From: a virus | Length of the DNA stretch: 40,218 nt | Virus record (IMG/VR): IMGVR_UViG_3300025809_000041 | Span: 1-40,218 of that record | Strand: one strand, 5' to 3' | In this document: one piece after another, positions 25,559-31,632 of the stretch | How the letters are laid out: the number at the start of each line of letters is the position of its first letter | Numbering within the stretch: position 1 is the first letter of the stretch | Made by a program: the position numbers and the translations under genes | Notes under the pieces: model-generated | What the model was told of the DNA's origin: nothing | What the model saw: only the letters and a program-made list of their open reading frames with translations | Databases searched by the model: none

Positions 25559-25830
25559 CCCATCGTCCTCATATACACGAAACCTGCACCTATTGAGGCT
25601 GTAAACACGATCCACCAGATCCGCTCAAAGAACTGAAGCTTATGACCTCTGGACGCAGTAAGCTGGTCTAGCTTAACGATACGATCCCAAAGGGCTTTCT
25701 GTTGATCGTCGATATTGTCCATACGCTTAAACACAGTAATCATACGCTCCTCCATTCGGGCGAGAGTAATGACTGCGTTTGAAAGTGCGTCCAATTTGTC
25801 CTCAATTCGGGTGAGGCGATCCTCTGTCAC
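25555..25830 (-). CDS. Coiled-coil protein with C-terminal membrane anchor
   Basis: A 91-aa protein: an N-terminal heptad coiled coil (MTEDRLTRIEDKLDALSNAV through KLDQL) and one C-terminal membrane helix (IWWIVFTASIGAGFVYM). It starts with GTG at 25830 just after the stop of the small basic gene and has a 4-base overlap with TerS. Proteins of this layout beside terminase are frequent in phages. Some are proposed as holin-like or exclusion proteins. I would not assign either. Confidence 0.75.
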   Translation of the reverse strand: MTEDRLTRIEDKLDALSNAVITLARMEERMITVFKRMDNIDDQQKALWDRIVKLDQLTASRGHKLQFFERIWWIVFTASIGAGFVYMRTMG

Positions 25831-25832
25831 GG

Positions 25833-25967
25833 CTAGGTCTTCTTTTTATTCTTTTTGGGCCAGCCAGCCTTCATATCCTTATAAGCTTTAGCACTCACTG
25901 TGCTATTCTTCTTAGAACGGCTAGTGCCATCCTTTTTACGCTTGTTCATATTTCTGACTAAAGACAT
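25833..25967 (-). CDS. 44-aa highly basic small protein
   Basis: ATG at 25967 and stop TAG at 25833 give a Lys/Arg/Ser-rich peptide beginning MSLVRNMNKRKK and containing SKKNSTVSAKAYKDMKAGWP. Short basic proteins of this style (N-K-R-K, then a Tyr, then an aromatic-Pro end) occur near terminase in marine podoviruses (recalled, not checked). It may bind nucleic acid. It is too short for usual ORF calling but fits the gap with a 2-base spacing to the next GTG start. Confidence 0.6.
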   Translation of the reverse strand: MSLVRNMNKRKKDGTSRSKKNSTVSAKAYKDMKAGWPKKNKKKT

Positions 25968-25970
25968 TAG

Positions 25971-26004
25971 ATCACCACTTCTTGCATGACCAATAACAGG
26001 CCGT
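25971..26004. repeat. Direct repeat, copy 1 (duplicated 3' end of the 89-aa gene)
   Basis: Matches 26205-26238 with about 3 mismatches. On the minus strand it encodes a remnant of the C-terminus of the 89-aa protein (KLTACYWSCKKW then stop) preceded by an in-frame stop, so it is a non-functional duplicate of that gene's tail. Confidence 0.75.
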
Positions 26005-26016
26005 TAGTTTTAAGCT

Positions 26017-26199
26017 TCATTTAAAATACCCCAAAAAATACCCCTTATTTACATAAAGTTTCTTCTCTGGTATATTTTTCTTCTTGACCTTTTTATGAGA
26101 AAACCCGGCTGCAAACTCAGCTAGTGCTGCCTTTTGCCTATTTTTGTAGGACTTTGGCGTAAGTGGATTTCCATTCCTATCCAGTCTAACTTCAGCCAT
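26017..26199 (-). CDS. Small basic hypothetical protein flanked by duplicated DNA
   Basis: A 60-aa, Lys-rich protein (MAEVRLDRNGNPLTPKSYKNRQ...). The start is ATG 26199; TTG 26202 is also in frame. It sits between two ~34-base direct repeats (25971-26004 and 26205-26238) that duplicate the 3' end of the upstream 89-aa gene, so this gene looks inserted. The C-terminus has aromatic residues and Lys (KGYFLGYFK). Function unknown. Confidence 0.6.
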   Translation of the reverse strand: MAEVRLDRNGNPLTPKSYKNRQKAALAEFAAGFSHKKVKKKNIPEKKLYVNKGYFLGYFK

Positions 26200-26203
26200 C
26201 AAT

Positions 26204-26473
26204 TCACCACTTCTTACATGACCAATACCGGGCCGTTAGTTTAGATTTAGCCGTGTCGCACTTATGTCTGGCACGGAATGATTTACGGGCTGCGGGATTA
26301 TCTTTGCGGATCTCCATATTAGGGTCTCCGAAGGTAATGTACTTAACCGTGTCACCTTCAACAGCTAGAACTTCAAACTTCTTTGGTCCGCCTCGCCGTG
26401 GCTTATTTACTGCGGTAAAGCTATGACGCTTCTTAGCGGCGGCAATCTTCTCTGACTTAGTTTTACCTGCCAT
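26204..26473 (-). CDS. Small basic conserved phage protein
   Basis: An 89-aa, Lys/Arg-rich protein. A central beta-like stretch (FEVLAVEGDTVKYITFGDPNMEI) leads to a conserved-looking C-terminus, AARKSFRARHKCDTAKSKLTARYWSCKKW, with two Cys. This end is seen in many phage proteins (from memory), but I cannot name a function. The intact end is duplicated downstream. ATG at 26473, 7 bases after the upstream gene's stop. Confidence 0.75.
   Translation of the reverse strand: MAGKTKSEKIAAAKKRHSFTAVNKPRRGGPKKFEVLAVEGDTVKYITFGDPNMEIRKDNPAARKSFRARHKCDTAKSKLTARYWSCKKW
26205..26238. repeat. Direct repeat, copy 2 (intact 3' end of the 89-aa gene)
   Basis: The functional copy encodes KLTARYWSCKKW and the stop of the 89-aa protein. 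Together with copy 1 it brackets the 60-aa gene. Confidence 0.75.
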
Positions 26474-26479
26474 GTGGCC

Positions 26480-26935
26480 TCACATTTTATAGATATAGAA
26501 AAGGTAGGAAGCGCCGATAGCAGAACCAATTATAGCAACCACACCGCCAAAGATGGTTAGGCCTTCGATAAGCTCTTCCCGCTCCTTCAGGCGCTGTCTT
26601 TCTGCCTCTTTACGAGCCTTACGGGCTTGGGCCTGATACTCTACCCAAGAGTCATATAACCCCGGTCTTCCATAGAGCCGCATATGGCTCTCAAGCTGGC
26701 GGCGTTGCTCTTTAATCTTGTCTAGGGCTAAGAAGCTCTCGAAATCGTTAGAGTCCTTACCCATAACCTTATTAAAGATAGACTTCTTATCGCCCTCAGC
26801 CTTGTCCTTAATCTTGTCCTCTGCAGTCAGAAAATCACTTATAGACTTCCCACACTGCGCTAATTCACGACCATTCTGTACAGCGGATTTAATTACCCCG
26901 AAGGCGGCATTAGCCATCGCAATTTCTGCAAGCAT
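26480..26935 (-). CDS. Coiled-coil protein with C-terminal membrane helix
   Basis: A 151-aa protein with an Ala-rich N-terminal helix, a long charged coiled coil (about 70-125, including WVEYQAQARKARKEAERQRLKERE) and one C-terminal membrane helix (LTIFGGVVAIIGSAIGASYLFYIY). The start is ATG 26935 with a strong GGGGGAG SD. Similar proteins occur near the terminase in T7-like marine phages. It may be a membrane-tethered virion or host-takeover protein. Function unknown. Confidence 0.75.
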   Translation of the reverse strand: MLAEIAMANAAFGVIKSAVQNGRELAQCGKSISDFLTAEDKIKDKAEGDKKSIFNKVMGKDSNDFESFLALDKIKEQRRQLESHMRLYGRPGLYDSWVEYQAQARKARKEAERQRLKEREELIEGLTIFGGVVAIIGSAIGASYLFYIYKM

Positions 26936-26994
26936 GGCTCCCCCAGAAAGTATGCTTAATTTAAATAAACTTATTAAAATACGTTAGGCAGGTA

Positions 26995-27195
26995 CTATAA
27001 AGTAGTACCCTTAATCTTAACCTGACTGCAGGAACCAGAAACATAAAAACCTGCAGAAGCTGCCATCCTGTAGCCCTGAGCTACTTTATTCTGGCAATCA
27101 GTAATATTGTAAAAAGAGGTTGGGTAAACCGCTACATTGCACTGACTAATTTCAGTACCCATGCAGACCATTATAACCGCAACCCATGAAGTCAT
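26995..27195 (-). CDS. 66-aa exported Cys-containing protein
   Basis: Starts MTSWVAVIMVCMGTE, a short hydrophobic signal-like segment, followed by a region with three more Cys (about residues 19, 34 and 56) that could form disulfides in the periplasm. TAATG overlap with the preceding gene. Similar in plan to the 54-aa protein at 21002-21166, suggesting two members of one small family in this phage. Function unknown. Confidence 0.7.
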   Translation of the reverse strand: MTSWVAVIMVCMGTEISQCNVAVYPTSFYNITDCQNKVAQGYRMAASAGFYVSGSCSQVKIKGTTL

Positions 27196-27368
27196 TACTT
27201 CTTCTTTCCAGCCATACCGCCGTAGCTATAGCCCGGTTTCTTCATGGCCATTCCACCGCCACCGTATGCTGGCTTCTTTTTCTTAGTAACCATACCGCCC
27301 ATATTTAGGGACGGCATCTTACGTTTCTTGGCTGGGCTTACGTCCGCGCCACACGCTTTAGCTTTCAT
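27195..27368 (-). CDS. 57-aa Lys/Gly/Met-rich basic protein
   Basis: The start is ATG 27368 with GAGGA 8 bases upstream, inside the end of the previous gene. The C-terminal two-thirds alternates Gly-Gly-Met and Lys-Lys blocks (MGGMVTKKKKPAYGGGG). Such low-complexity basic peptides often bind nucleic acid or membranes. TAATG coupling to the next gene. Could be a minor head protein. Unknown. Confidence 0.65.
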   Translation of the reverse strand: MKAKACGADVSPAKKRKMPSLNMGGMVTKKKKPAYGGGGMAMKKPGYSYGGMAGKKK

Positions 27369-27615
27369 CGTCGAAGTCCTCGTCAATAAGTTCTGGAATA
27401 AATCTTCTAGGCTCAAGCGGTATAGCTACTGAGCAATCTTCGGTGGCAAAGTATCGACCATACCCGTCGAACTCTTTAGCTAAGGGATTGGCGTCTAACT
27501 CCGATTGAGTAACCAATCCCTCTTCTACTAACAGTCTCTTGATGTGATCGAACTTTAGCACTCGGCCTGTGCGCTCTTGAATTGCAGCGCGTATATAATA
27601 TAAATTAAACGACAA
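27358..27615 (-). CDS. Hypothetical protein
   Basis: An 85-aa protein, helical in the first half (IRAAIQERTGRVLKFDHIKRLL, DNA-binding-like but not diagnostic) with an acidic C-terminus (DEDFDDES). The start is TTG 27615, supported by AAGGA 9 bases upstream; there is no good ATG. It is the first gene after a likely promoter at 27631-27660. Function unknown. Confidence 0.7.
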   Translation of the reverse strand: MSFNLYYIRAAIQERTGRVLKFDHIKRLLVEEGLVTQSELDANPLAKEFDGYGRYFATEDCSVAIPLEPRRFIPELIDEDFDDES

Positions 27616-27630
27616 TTTTATTTATCCTTC

Positions 27631-27660
27631 ATTTTACCACTTAATGTAACACTTGGTCAA
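27631..27660 (-). promoter_or_regulatory. Promoter for the terminase-proximal operon
   Basis: On the minus strand TTGACC and TAAAAT are separated by 18 bases, with a predicted start ~8 bases before the TTG start codon's SD region. It would drive 27615 leftward. Confidence 0.5.
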
Positions 27661-27693
27661 GGCCTTAATTAAGTGCTTTGCTAACTATTTACA

Positions 27694-27722
27694 TTGACAG
27701 TTAGGTAATTAATGGGTATAAT
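27694..27722 (+). promoter_or_regulatory. Perfect-consensus sigma70 promoter on the plus strand
   Basis: TTGACA, 17 bases, TATAAT: an exact match to the bacterial housekeeping consensus at both hexamers and spacing, and the best promoter seen in the window. It points rightward into a region (27730-28815) where all recognisable genes are on the minus strand. The transcript would begin near 27729, carry a CATACT/AGTATG hairpin (27751-27774) and run antisense to the DUF1127 gene. No plus-strand ORF follows. Confidence 0.65.
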
Positions 27723-27750
27723 GAATTGTCGGTTGAGCGGTATACTATAT

Positions 27751-27774
27751 ACATACTCTAAGTCACCCTAGTAT
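27751..27774 (+). other. Stem-loop just downstream of the plus-strand promoter
   Basis: CATACT (27751-27756) pairs with AGTATG (27769-27774) around a 12-base loop. It lies ~22 bases after the predicted start of the antisense RNA, followed by GGGGG. It could be a small-RNA structure. No U-tract. Confidence 0.35.
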
Positions 27775-27799
27775 GGGGGTAGTTGCCTAAGTAGATTAC

Positions 27800-27994
27800 T
27801 TAAGTAGTCTGCCCGCCAAATACCTTAGAGCTAATTTCTCCACGGGTAATGCCGATATCCCTCAAATCCTTGTCTGTCATATTCTGTAAGATCCAGTAGT
27901 CAGCCCTTTGCTGTTGGGTCTTCTGTAGGCTCTTGAGTAATGCACTCTCGCCTGTGAATGTGTGTACGAGTATTGCAAATAACTTAGTGAACAT
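27800..27994 (-). CDS. DUF1127 (YjiS-like) small protein
   Basis: A 64-aa protein. Residues ~33-55 (DYWILQNMTDKDLRDIGITRGEI) match the DUF1127 core, whose usual form is L..LSD.ELRDIGLTRGDI. In alphaproteobacteria, DUF1127 proteins are small Arg-rich host regulators, some linked to RNA turnover and phosphate or stress responses. A phage copy may mimic or interfere with these (inference). The N-terminus is hydrophobic and helical. Excellent AAGGAG SD before ATG 27994. It has its own promoter with a palindromic operator (28014-28029) and lies under the antisense promoter at 27694. Confidence 0.85.
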   Translation of the reverse strand: MFTKLFAILVHTFTGESALLKSLQKTQQQRADYWILQNMTDKDLRDIGITRGEISSKVFGGQTT

Positions 27995-28013
27995 ATCTAA
28001 TCTCCTTAACTAT

Positions 28014-28029
28014 ATGTGATCACATTATA
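28014..28029 (-). promoter_or_regulatory. Promoter -10 with overlapping palindromic operator for the DUF1127 gene
   Basis: A perfect 12-bp palindrome ATGTGATCACAT (28014-28025) overlaps a TATAAT -10 (minus strand, 28024-28029). The palindrome sits at the predicted start site, where a bound repressor would block transcription. TGTGATCACA also resembles the CRP/FNR half-site pair without a spacer. The -35 is poor, suggesting activator dependence. Confidence 0.5.
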
Positions 28030-28073
28030 ACAATTAGGTGATCTAAGGAGTAGATAGATAAGTGGCATACCCG

Positions 28074-28496
28074 CTATGCTTGTAGGTATTGAATAGCTCT
28101 CTTTAGGTAGTCTACATCATCAGAGAAGCCGCCTAATGCACGGTTGCATCTATGACATAGCCAGCCTCTAAATTCATTAGACTGATGGCAGTGGTCTAAT
28201 ACCCAAGCCCTGTTACGCTTACCGCCAAAGTCTTTAACCTGATCGGTGGTCTTATTGCATATTGGGCAACAGTAGTCTGCCGGGGGTTCGCTCACAGTAG
28301 ACCTAAGCCTGTTTCTAATATGATACATCTCATTCATGCACTTACGGCACTCAGGACGCTTCAGTCCGCCGTTAACAGTACCAAACTCAGACAGAGACTT
28401 CTCAGTAGTACACTTGGTGCATACCTTAGAATCCCCAACTACCTGAGATAGGCTTTCCCAGCCAAAGAGATTAGCTTGTTGGTCGATAGGTAGCAC
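28074..28496 (-). CDS. T4 endonuclease VII-like HNH nuclease
   Basis: A protein of about 140 aa. It has two zinc-type Cys pairs (VCTKC about 26-30 and CRKC about 51-54), then CCPIC, and the endonuclease VII core VLDHCHQ...FRGWLCHRCNRALGGFSDD, where the DHCH and CHRCN motifs are conserved. Family members resolve branched DNA or nick, and in phages they clear recombination or packaging intermediates. The start is uncertain: GTG 28496 or TTG 28499, both inside the end of the preceding gene, with no clear SD, so translation is probably coupled. Confidence 0.88.
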   Translation of the reverse strand: MLPIDQQANLFGWESLSQVVGDSKVCTKCTTEKSLSEFGTVNGGLKRPECRKCMNEMYHIRNRLRSTVSEPPADYCCPICNKTTDQVKDFGGKRNRAWVLDHCHQSNEFRGWLCHRCNRALGGFSDDVDYLKRAIQYLQA

Positions 28497-28815
28497 CAAA
28501 AAGATCAGCTACACTCTGGCCGCTGTCTTCTATCCTCTGTGCTAAGTCCCGTAGCCTTTCTGCTTCTCTATTAAGTTCATTTGCTATGGCATATAACTCA
28601 CCGTAGTCATCTTCTACGTTGTCGAGGATGTCAGTGATTATTTCATAGAAAGGTTTCAAGACAGTCAGCCTGTCTATGTCCCCGACTTCAATAGTAGACT
28701 GCACAAACAGTGTGCCGCTGGTATTTACCTGTAAGTCGTGATCGATGTAGAAGGGTAATCCAGCATCGAACAGTATGCCGTCTGCCCCAGTATCCTCTTC
28801 GGGATGATCTCTCAT
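28471..28815 (-). CDS. Acidic hypothetical protein
   Basis: A 114-aa, Asp/Glu-rich protein with a beta-rich first half and a C-terminal helix (YAIANELNREAERLRDLAQRIEDS). SD AGGA, 7 bases before ATG 28815. It is the first gene after the promoter at 28860-28888, overlapping the nuclease gene by ~26 bases. No family recognised. Confidence 0.75.
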   Translation of the reverse strand: MRDHPEEDTGADGILFDAGLPFYIDHDLQVNTSGTLFVQSTIEVGDIDRLTVLKPFYEIITDILDNVEDDYGELYAIANELNREAERLRDLAQRIEDSGQSVADLFGATYRPTS

Positions 28816-28859
28816 GTGGTGGTCCTAGTCGCTACAACTAGATTGGTACTTGGTGGCTT

Positions 28860-28888
28860 AGTATAGCAATTAGCTAAATACTTTACAA
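28860..28888 (-). promoter_or_regulatory. Sigma70 promoter, extended -10, for the nuclease unit
   Basis: On the minus strand TTGTAA and TATACT are separated by 17 bases, with TGC immediately before the -10 (extended -10). The predicted start is near 28853, ~38 bases before ATG 28815. Confidence 0.6.
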
Positions 28889-29012
28889 GGTGTTTGTATT
28901 CTCCAAAACCACTGTATCTAGTACCTTTACGAATATTGTGTGCCTAGAAGTCGGCTTGGGGCCATTTACAGTTGCAAAATTCCCAAAATAGGCCGTGGTT
29001 GTATACGACACC

Positions 29013-29045
29013 GGGGGGGAGGGGGGTGGCAGTCGCCGGGGGTGG
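29013..29045 (+). other. G-run with potential G-quadruplex
   Basis: The plus strand reads GGGGGGGAGGGGGGTGGC, followed within 12 bases by GGGGGTGG. Three or more G-tracts of at least 3 with short loops are available, so a quadruplex is possible on this strand. Confidence 0.6.
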
Positions 29046-29443
29046 CCGCGATCTCGCTGAGAAAGATTAGATCATAGCAGAATATCTTAGACTGTTGTTT
29101 TTATTGGGTAATACTTAAACCTACCACTGAGCAGTTGGCAGTCGATTGGGTAATTGTTAAAAGATTACAGATATTTAAAAGATGGCGATAAAATTAATTC
29201 TGGCACAATCTGCCACCAGCAAAATTATGTGGGATAAATGTCACGTTATGCCAGCGATCCAGCCAACGCGCAGCGCCTGTTCAGTGTCCTGACGATCACC
29301 TGACGGCAGAGCGAAGGGCGCGATTGTATACCCTCAGCTGTCCACCCCAGCCGTCTGCCATAGCCACCTGCCTCGATGTTCACCCCAGCCGCCCACCTGG
29401 GCCGCCATTCATAATCCACTGCCCTCGATCCATTGCTGGCTGC

Positions 29444-29477
29444 TAACGTCACTGTGTGGCCTTCTCTGAGCCTCTCA
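29444..29477. repeat. 34-base direct repeat, copy 1
   Basis: Shares about 30 of 34 positions with 29574-29607. Core ACGTCACTGT...GGCCTTCTC, then GAGCCTCTCA. Confidence 0.75.
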
Positions 29478-29573
29478 CTAGGTGTTGGCCGCGAATGGCC
29501 CACCCTCTGAGAGCCACGCAGAGCCGCTCTGAGTAGGGTAAACTATTCACTGCACCAATATGCCATCTAGCTA

Positions 29574-29607
29574 TTACGTCACTGTACGGCCTTCTCAGAG
29601 CCTCTCA
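29574..29607. repeat. 34-base direct repeat, copy 2
   Basis: Second copy, start-to-start distance 130 bases. The variable positions are in the middle and at base 2. Confidence 0.75.
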
Positions 29608-29635
29608 GGTGCATCCTACTTTTAACGTCAGGCAC

Positions 29636-29658
29636 AAAAAAACAGGCCCGGAGGCCTG
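29636..29658 (-). terminator. Intrinsic terminator ending the DUF932/DUF2786 operon
   Basis: On the minus strand the stem CAGGCC / GGCCTG (6 bp, loop TCCG) is followed by seven Ts (29636-29642). It lies ~30 bases downstream of the last gene of the module. Confidence 0.85.
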
Positions 29659-29689
29659 CTTGTGTTTGCTGGTGGGTTTTGTTCCTTCC

Positions 29690-29998
29690 TTATGAATATG
29701 CTTCAATATCGTCGTTAGATCGAAAGATTATTTCAGCAGTTTTTCTGTTCAATTTGTGATGCTCCCGCCACGCATCAAAAGAATGTTGGCTGCTTTCCCA
29801 TTGAGTGCCGTCTGCTTTTTCTAGATCACCAAAGACAAATGCATCTAATGTAAAATCATAGAAGCTTTTTAGGATCACTTGAAACTCAACAAAGGTGAAC
29901 GGTGTGACTTTGTTTTTGCCATAGCGTTTAAGATAGCCAACATATTGTAGGTAAACGTCACCACCAATTTCATCAACGTGCGTTTGATTATCTCCCAT
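29690..29998 (-). CDS. Hypothetical protein
   Basis: A 102-aa protein, aromatic-rich (several Phe, Tyr and Trp), beginning MGDNQTHVDEIGGDVYLQY. The C-terminal half has HHKLNRKTAEIIFRSNDD. It is the last gene of the module before a terminator. SD AGAGGG upstream of ATG 29998. No motif recognised. No membrane segment. Confidence 0.7.
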   Translation of the reverse strand: MGDNQTHVDEIGGDVYLQYVGYLKRYGKNKVTPFTFVEFQVILKSFYDFTLDAFVFGDLEKADGTQWESSQHSFDAWREHHKLNRKTAEIIFRSNDDIEAYS

Positions 29999-30001
29999 CC
30001 T

Positions 30002-30235
30002 CTATCCCTCTGGATAAGCTTCTGGATCAGGTTCCGGCAGTTGAAGCAATGTCTCACATAACCTATCGACTGATCCCAGCGTGATGTTGAGTGTCGAGTG
30101 GATCAAGAGCGCAGCCAGTTCCTTCCTTCGATATTCAGGCTGGGTCAGGTTCAGTTCATTGATCAGTTGCTGCATTTCATCGTCTGTCATACCGCCGAAG
30201 GGGCCATGATCAGTGACGTTTAATATGTTAGCCAT
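30002..30235 (-). CDS. Hypothetical protein
   Basis: A 77-aa helical protein (MANILNVTDHGPFGGMTDDEMQ...). It starts at ATG 30235 with a strong AGAGGAGG SD. An upstream extension to 30274 would replace this good SD with an unlikely start. The C-terminus is Pro/Glu-rich. Function unknown. Confidence 0.75.
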   Translation of the reverse strand: MANILNVTDHGPFGGMTDDEMQQLINELNLTQPEYRRKELAALLIHSTLNITLGSVDRLCETLLQLPEPDPEAYPEG

Positions 30236-30236
30236 C

Positions 30237-30419
30237 TCAGTAATCCTCCTCTGGATTGTAATAATCACCATCACCTTGCTGGCGATCGTAGGCCAGTTCT
30301 AGAGCCGTGAATTGCTGCCAATATCTGAAGGTCCACTCTACCGGGATTTGCTTTGTGTCTTTGCCGGGACAGTCCACGAATTGCTCATCACCACATTCAT
30401 CTCTGCAAACTGCTATCAT
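30237..30419 (-). CDS. Hypothetical protein
   Basis: A 60-aa acidic protein with an N-terminal CRDECGDEQFVDCPG Cys pattern that might bind metal. The ATG at 30419 overlaps the stop of the upstream gene (ATGA) and is preceded by GGGAGGG. It continues as a Tyr/Asp/Glu-rich tail. Function unknown. Confidence 0.7.
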   Translation of the reverse strand: MIAVCRDECGDEQFVDCPGKDTKQIPVEWTFRYWQQFTALELAYDRQQGDGDYYNPEEDY

Positions 30420-30748
30420 TGCTTTGCCCTCCCTGCTCTCAGCCGAATGCATAGCTCATTCTCCATAAGGTTTTTTCTTATCTCTTGGTGATTGATCTCA
30501 TCATTGTCCACATCCTTATCCTGTCGATAGTAACAGATCAGACGATTGGTTGCGCCGTACCCTGAGACTAGATCAGCGTCTGAGGTGTTATGAATTGCGT
30601 CTTTCATTTTCTGGGGTGGATCACCTAAAAAGATATGCCCAAGCGTGACTGTTGAGGCCTTCCAGTTGGTGGCAGAATAATCTCCAGACGATGGCCAGCG
30701 ATCAGCGGCAGGTAAAAGGTCCATTCTATTTTTGGTTTGTACTAGCAT
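30416..30748 (-). CDS. Hypothetical protein
   Basis: A 110-aa protein (MLVQTKNRMDLLPAADRWPSS...). The start chosen is ATG 30748, which overlaps the stop of the 36-aa membrane-protein gene (TAATG), with a GGAG SD 9 bases upstream. The in-frame ORF could extend to 30898, but that would overlap two other genes. Charged, with a Tyr/Cys-containing middle and a basic C-terminus. No motif recognised. Confidence 0.65.
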   Translation of the reverse strand: MLVQTKNRMDLLPAADRWPSSGDYSATNWKASTVTLGHIFLGDPPQKMKDAIHNTSDADLVSGYGATNRLICYYRQDKDVDNDEINHQEIRKNLMENELCIRLRAGRAKQ

Positions 30749-30858
30749 TAGATGATGCTCCATTTGATTGCGATGTTTATGAAATTGGCGATGACTAAAA
30801 TCACCACGATGAATTGGACGGCTGCGGTCAGCCGCCCCAGTATTTTGACCGGGTCCAT
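30748..30858 (-). CDS. 36-aa single-pass membrane protein, missed by length cut-offs
   Basis: Starts as TAATG at the stop of the DUF2786 gene (ATG 30858) and ends as TAATG at the next start (30748), so both junctions use the overlap seen throughout this module. The peptide has a short basic start (MDPVKILGRL), a strong membrane helix (AAVQFIVVILVIANFINIAI) and the end KWSII. It fills exactly the 110-base gap between its neighbours. A real small membrane protein is likely. Function unknown. Confidence 0.75.
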   Translation of the reverse strand: MDPVKILGRLTAAVQFIVVILVIANFINIAIKWSII

Positions 30859-31574
30859 TAACCCAGAAGCCTCTGCGATCCACCACCTGTGACCCCACTG
30901 CGTAGGCCTACACGATCAGCGGCAGAGCGCCCGGCAGATAATGCCCCAGCACTACGGCTGGTGGTCTGGCTGCGTCCTGATCTCAGGTTTGGGAAGGCCT
31001 TTCGGTAGGCGATATCGAGCGCCTTGTCTGCCATCACCACCAAGGCCGTGCCGTTTGATCCTGTCGGCTGCTCAACATTCCGGCGGCTCTCATTGTGCAT
31101 GGCCAGTAAGCGAGAGCTTAGGCGGGATGCCATGCCATTCATAAAGCTGGATCGGATTGACCGGGCGTGATGGTAAAATTTCTCCTCATCATAATCTGCG
31201 GAATTTTTATATCTCAAAAACTCTAGCTCCATAGATGACTGAAGCAGACTGATCAGGTAGATGGCATTGTCCACGCAGTGTTGCTGGCCGAAGACTGTAA
31301 CCTTCGATCTGTACCCAACTAGGCGCACCCCAGTGAATACCTGCACCCCGAACAGCGCACCCCAGACAGGGTGCTTCACTTTTTTACCCAATGAGATTTG
31401 ATCTTTGACATATTCAGTCAGGGAGATGTCTAGCTCTGTGAGTGTGCAGTCATATTTCTCTTGGAGCGACTGCATAGCTTTAGCTGCCGCAATTGCTTCA
31501 GCCTCAGTGCATCCGTTCTCTACGGTACGCTGCGAGAATGCTTTCAGTTTTTTTAATATTTCTTGGCGGTTCAT
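30858..31574 (-). CDS. DUF2786-domain protein with DUF7168-like C-terminal region
   Basis: A 238-aa protein. Residues ~1-45 (QEILKKLKAFSQRTVENGCTEAEAIAAAKAMQ...) match DUF2786. The larger remaining region with YDEEKFYHHARSIRSSFMNGMASRLSSRL has the DUF7168 style. The family is common in phages and plasmids, and its function is unknown. The C-terminus is Arg/Ser/Gly-rich and disordered. The start is ATG 31574, which uses the GGAG of the shared leader; ATG 31589 is the upstream alternative, within the leader itself. Confidence 0.8.
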   Translation of the reverse strand: MNRQEILKKLKAFSQRTVENGCTEAEAIAAAKAMQSLQEKYDCTLTELDISLTEYVKDQISLGKKVKHPVWGALFGVQVFTGVRLVGYRSKVTVFGQQHCVDNAIYLISLLQSSMELEFLRYKNSADYDEEKFYHHARSIRSSFMNGMASRLSSRLLAMHNESRRNVEQPTGSNGTALVVMADKALDIAYRKAFPNLRSGRSQTTSRSAGALSAGRSAADRVGLRSGVTGGGSQRLLG

Positions 31575-31576
31575 TT

Positions 31577-31612
31577 GATTGGTCTCCATTGGTTATTTGG
31601 TTGGTTGGTTGT
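31577..31612 (-). promoter_or_regulatory. Shared leader element, copy D (before the DUF2786 gene)
   Basis: On the minus strand a CCAACCAACC run is followed, after a short AAATAA insertion, by CCAATGGAGACCAATC and then the start ATG. GGAG acts as SD 9 bases before ATG 31574. Confidence 0.7.
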
Positions 31613-31632
31613 TGGTATTCAGATCGAGGGTA

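Larger units (their letters stand above)
28889..29635. other. Non-coding, GC-rich, repeat-bearing gap
   Basis: About 750 bases without a convincing gene. It contains a strand-asymmetric G-run (29013-29045), an AT-rich patch (about 29080-29200) and a GC-rich patch (29240-29520). A 34-base direct repeat pair (29444-29477 and 29574-29607) and many copies of CTCTGAG/CTCAGAG lie between 29463 and 29607. This combination of AT-rich DNA next to repeats is typical of an origin, packaging site or recombination site. An 85-aa minus-strand ORF here lacks gene features. Confidence 0.6.

Noticed and set aside
29246-29503. 85-aa minus-strand ORF in the GC-rich gap
   Set aside because: No SD, Arg/Gly-rich composition expected from GC-rich DNA, overlaps the direct repeat, no link to neighbours.
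30858-31589. Longer start (METNQM) for the DUF2786 gene
   Set aside because: The upstream ATG is part of the GGAG SD for the ATG at 31574, and the same pattern occurs at other genes.
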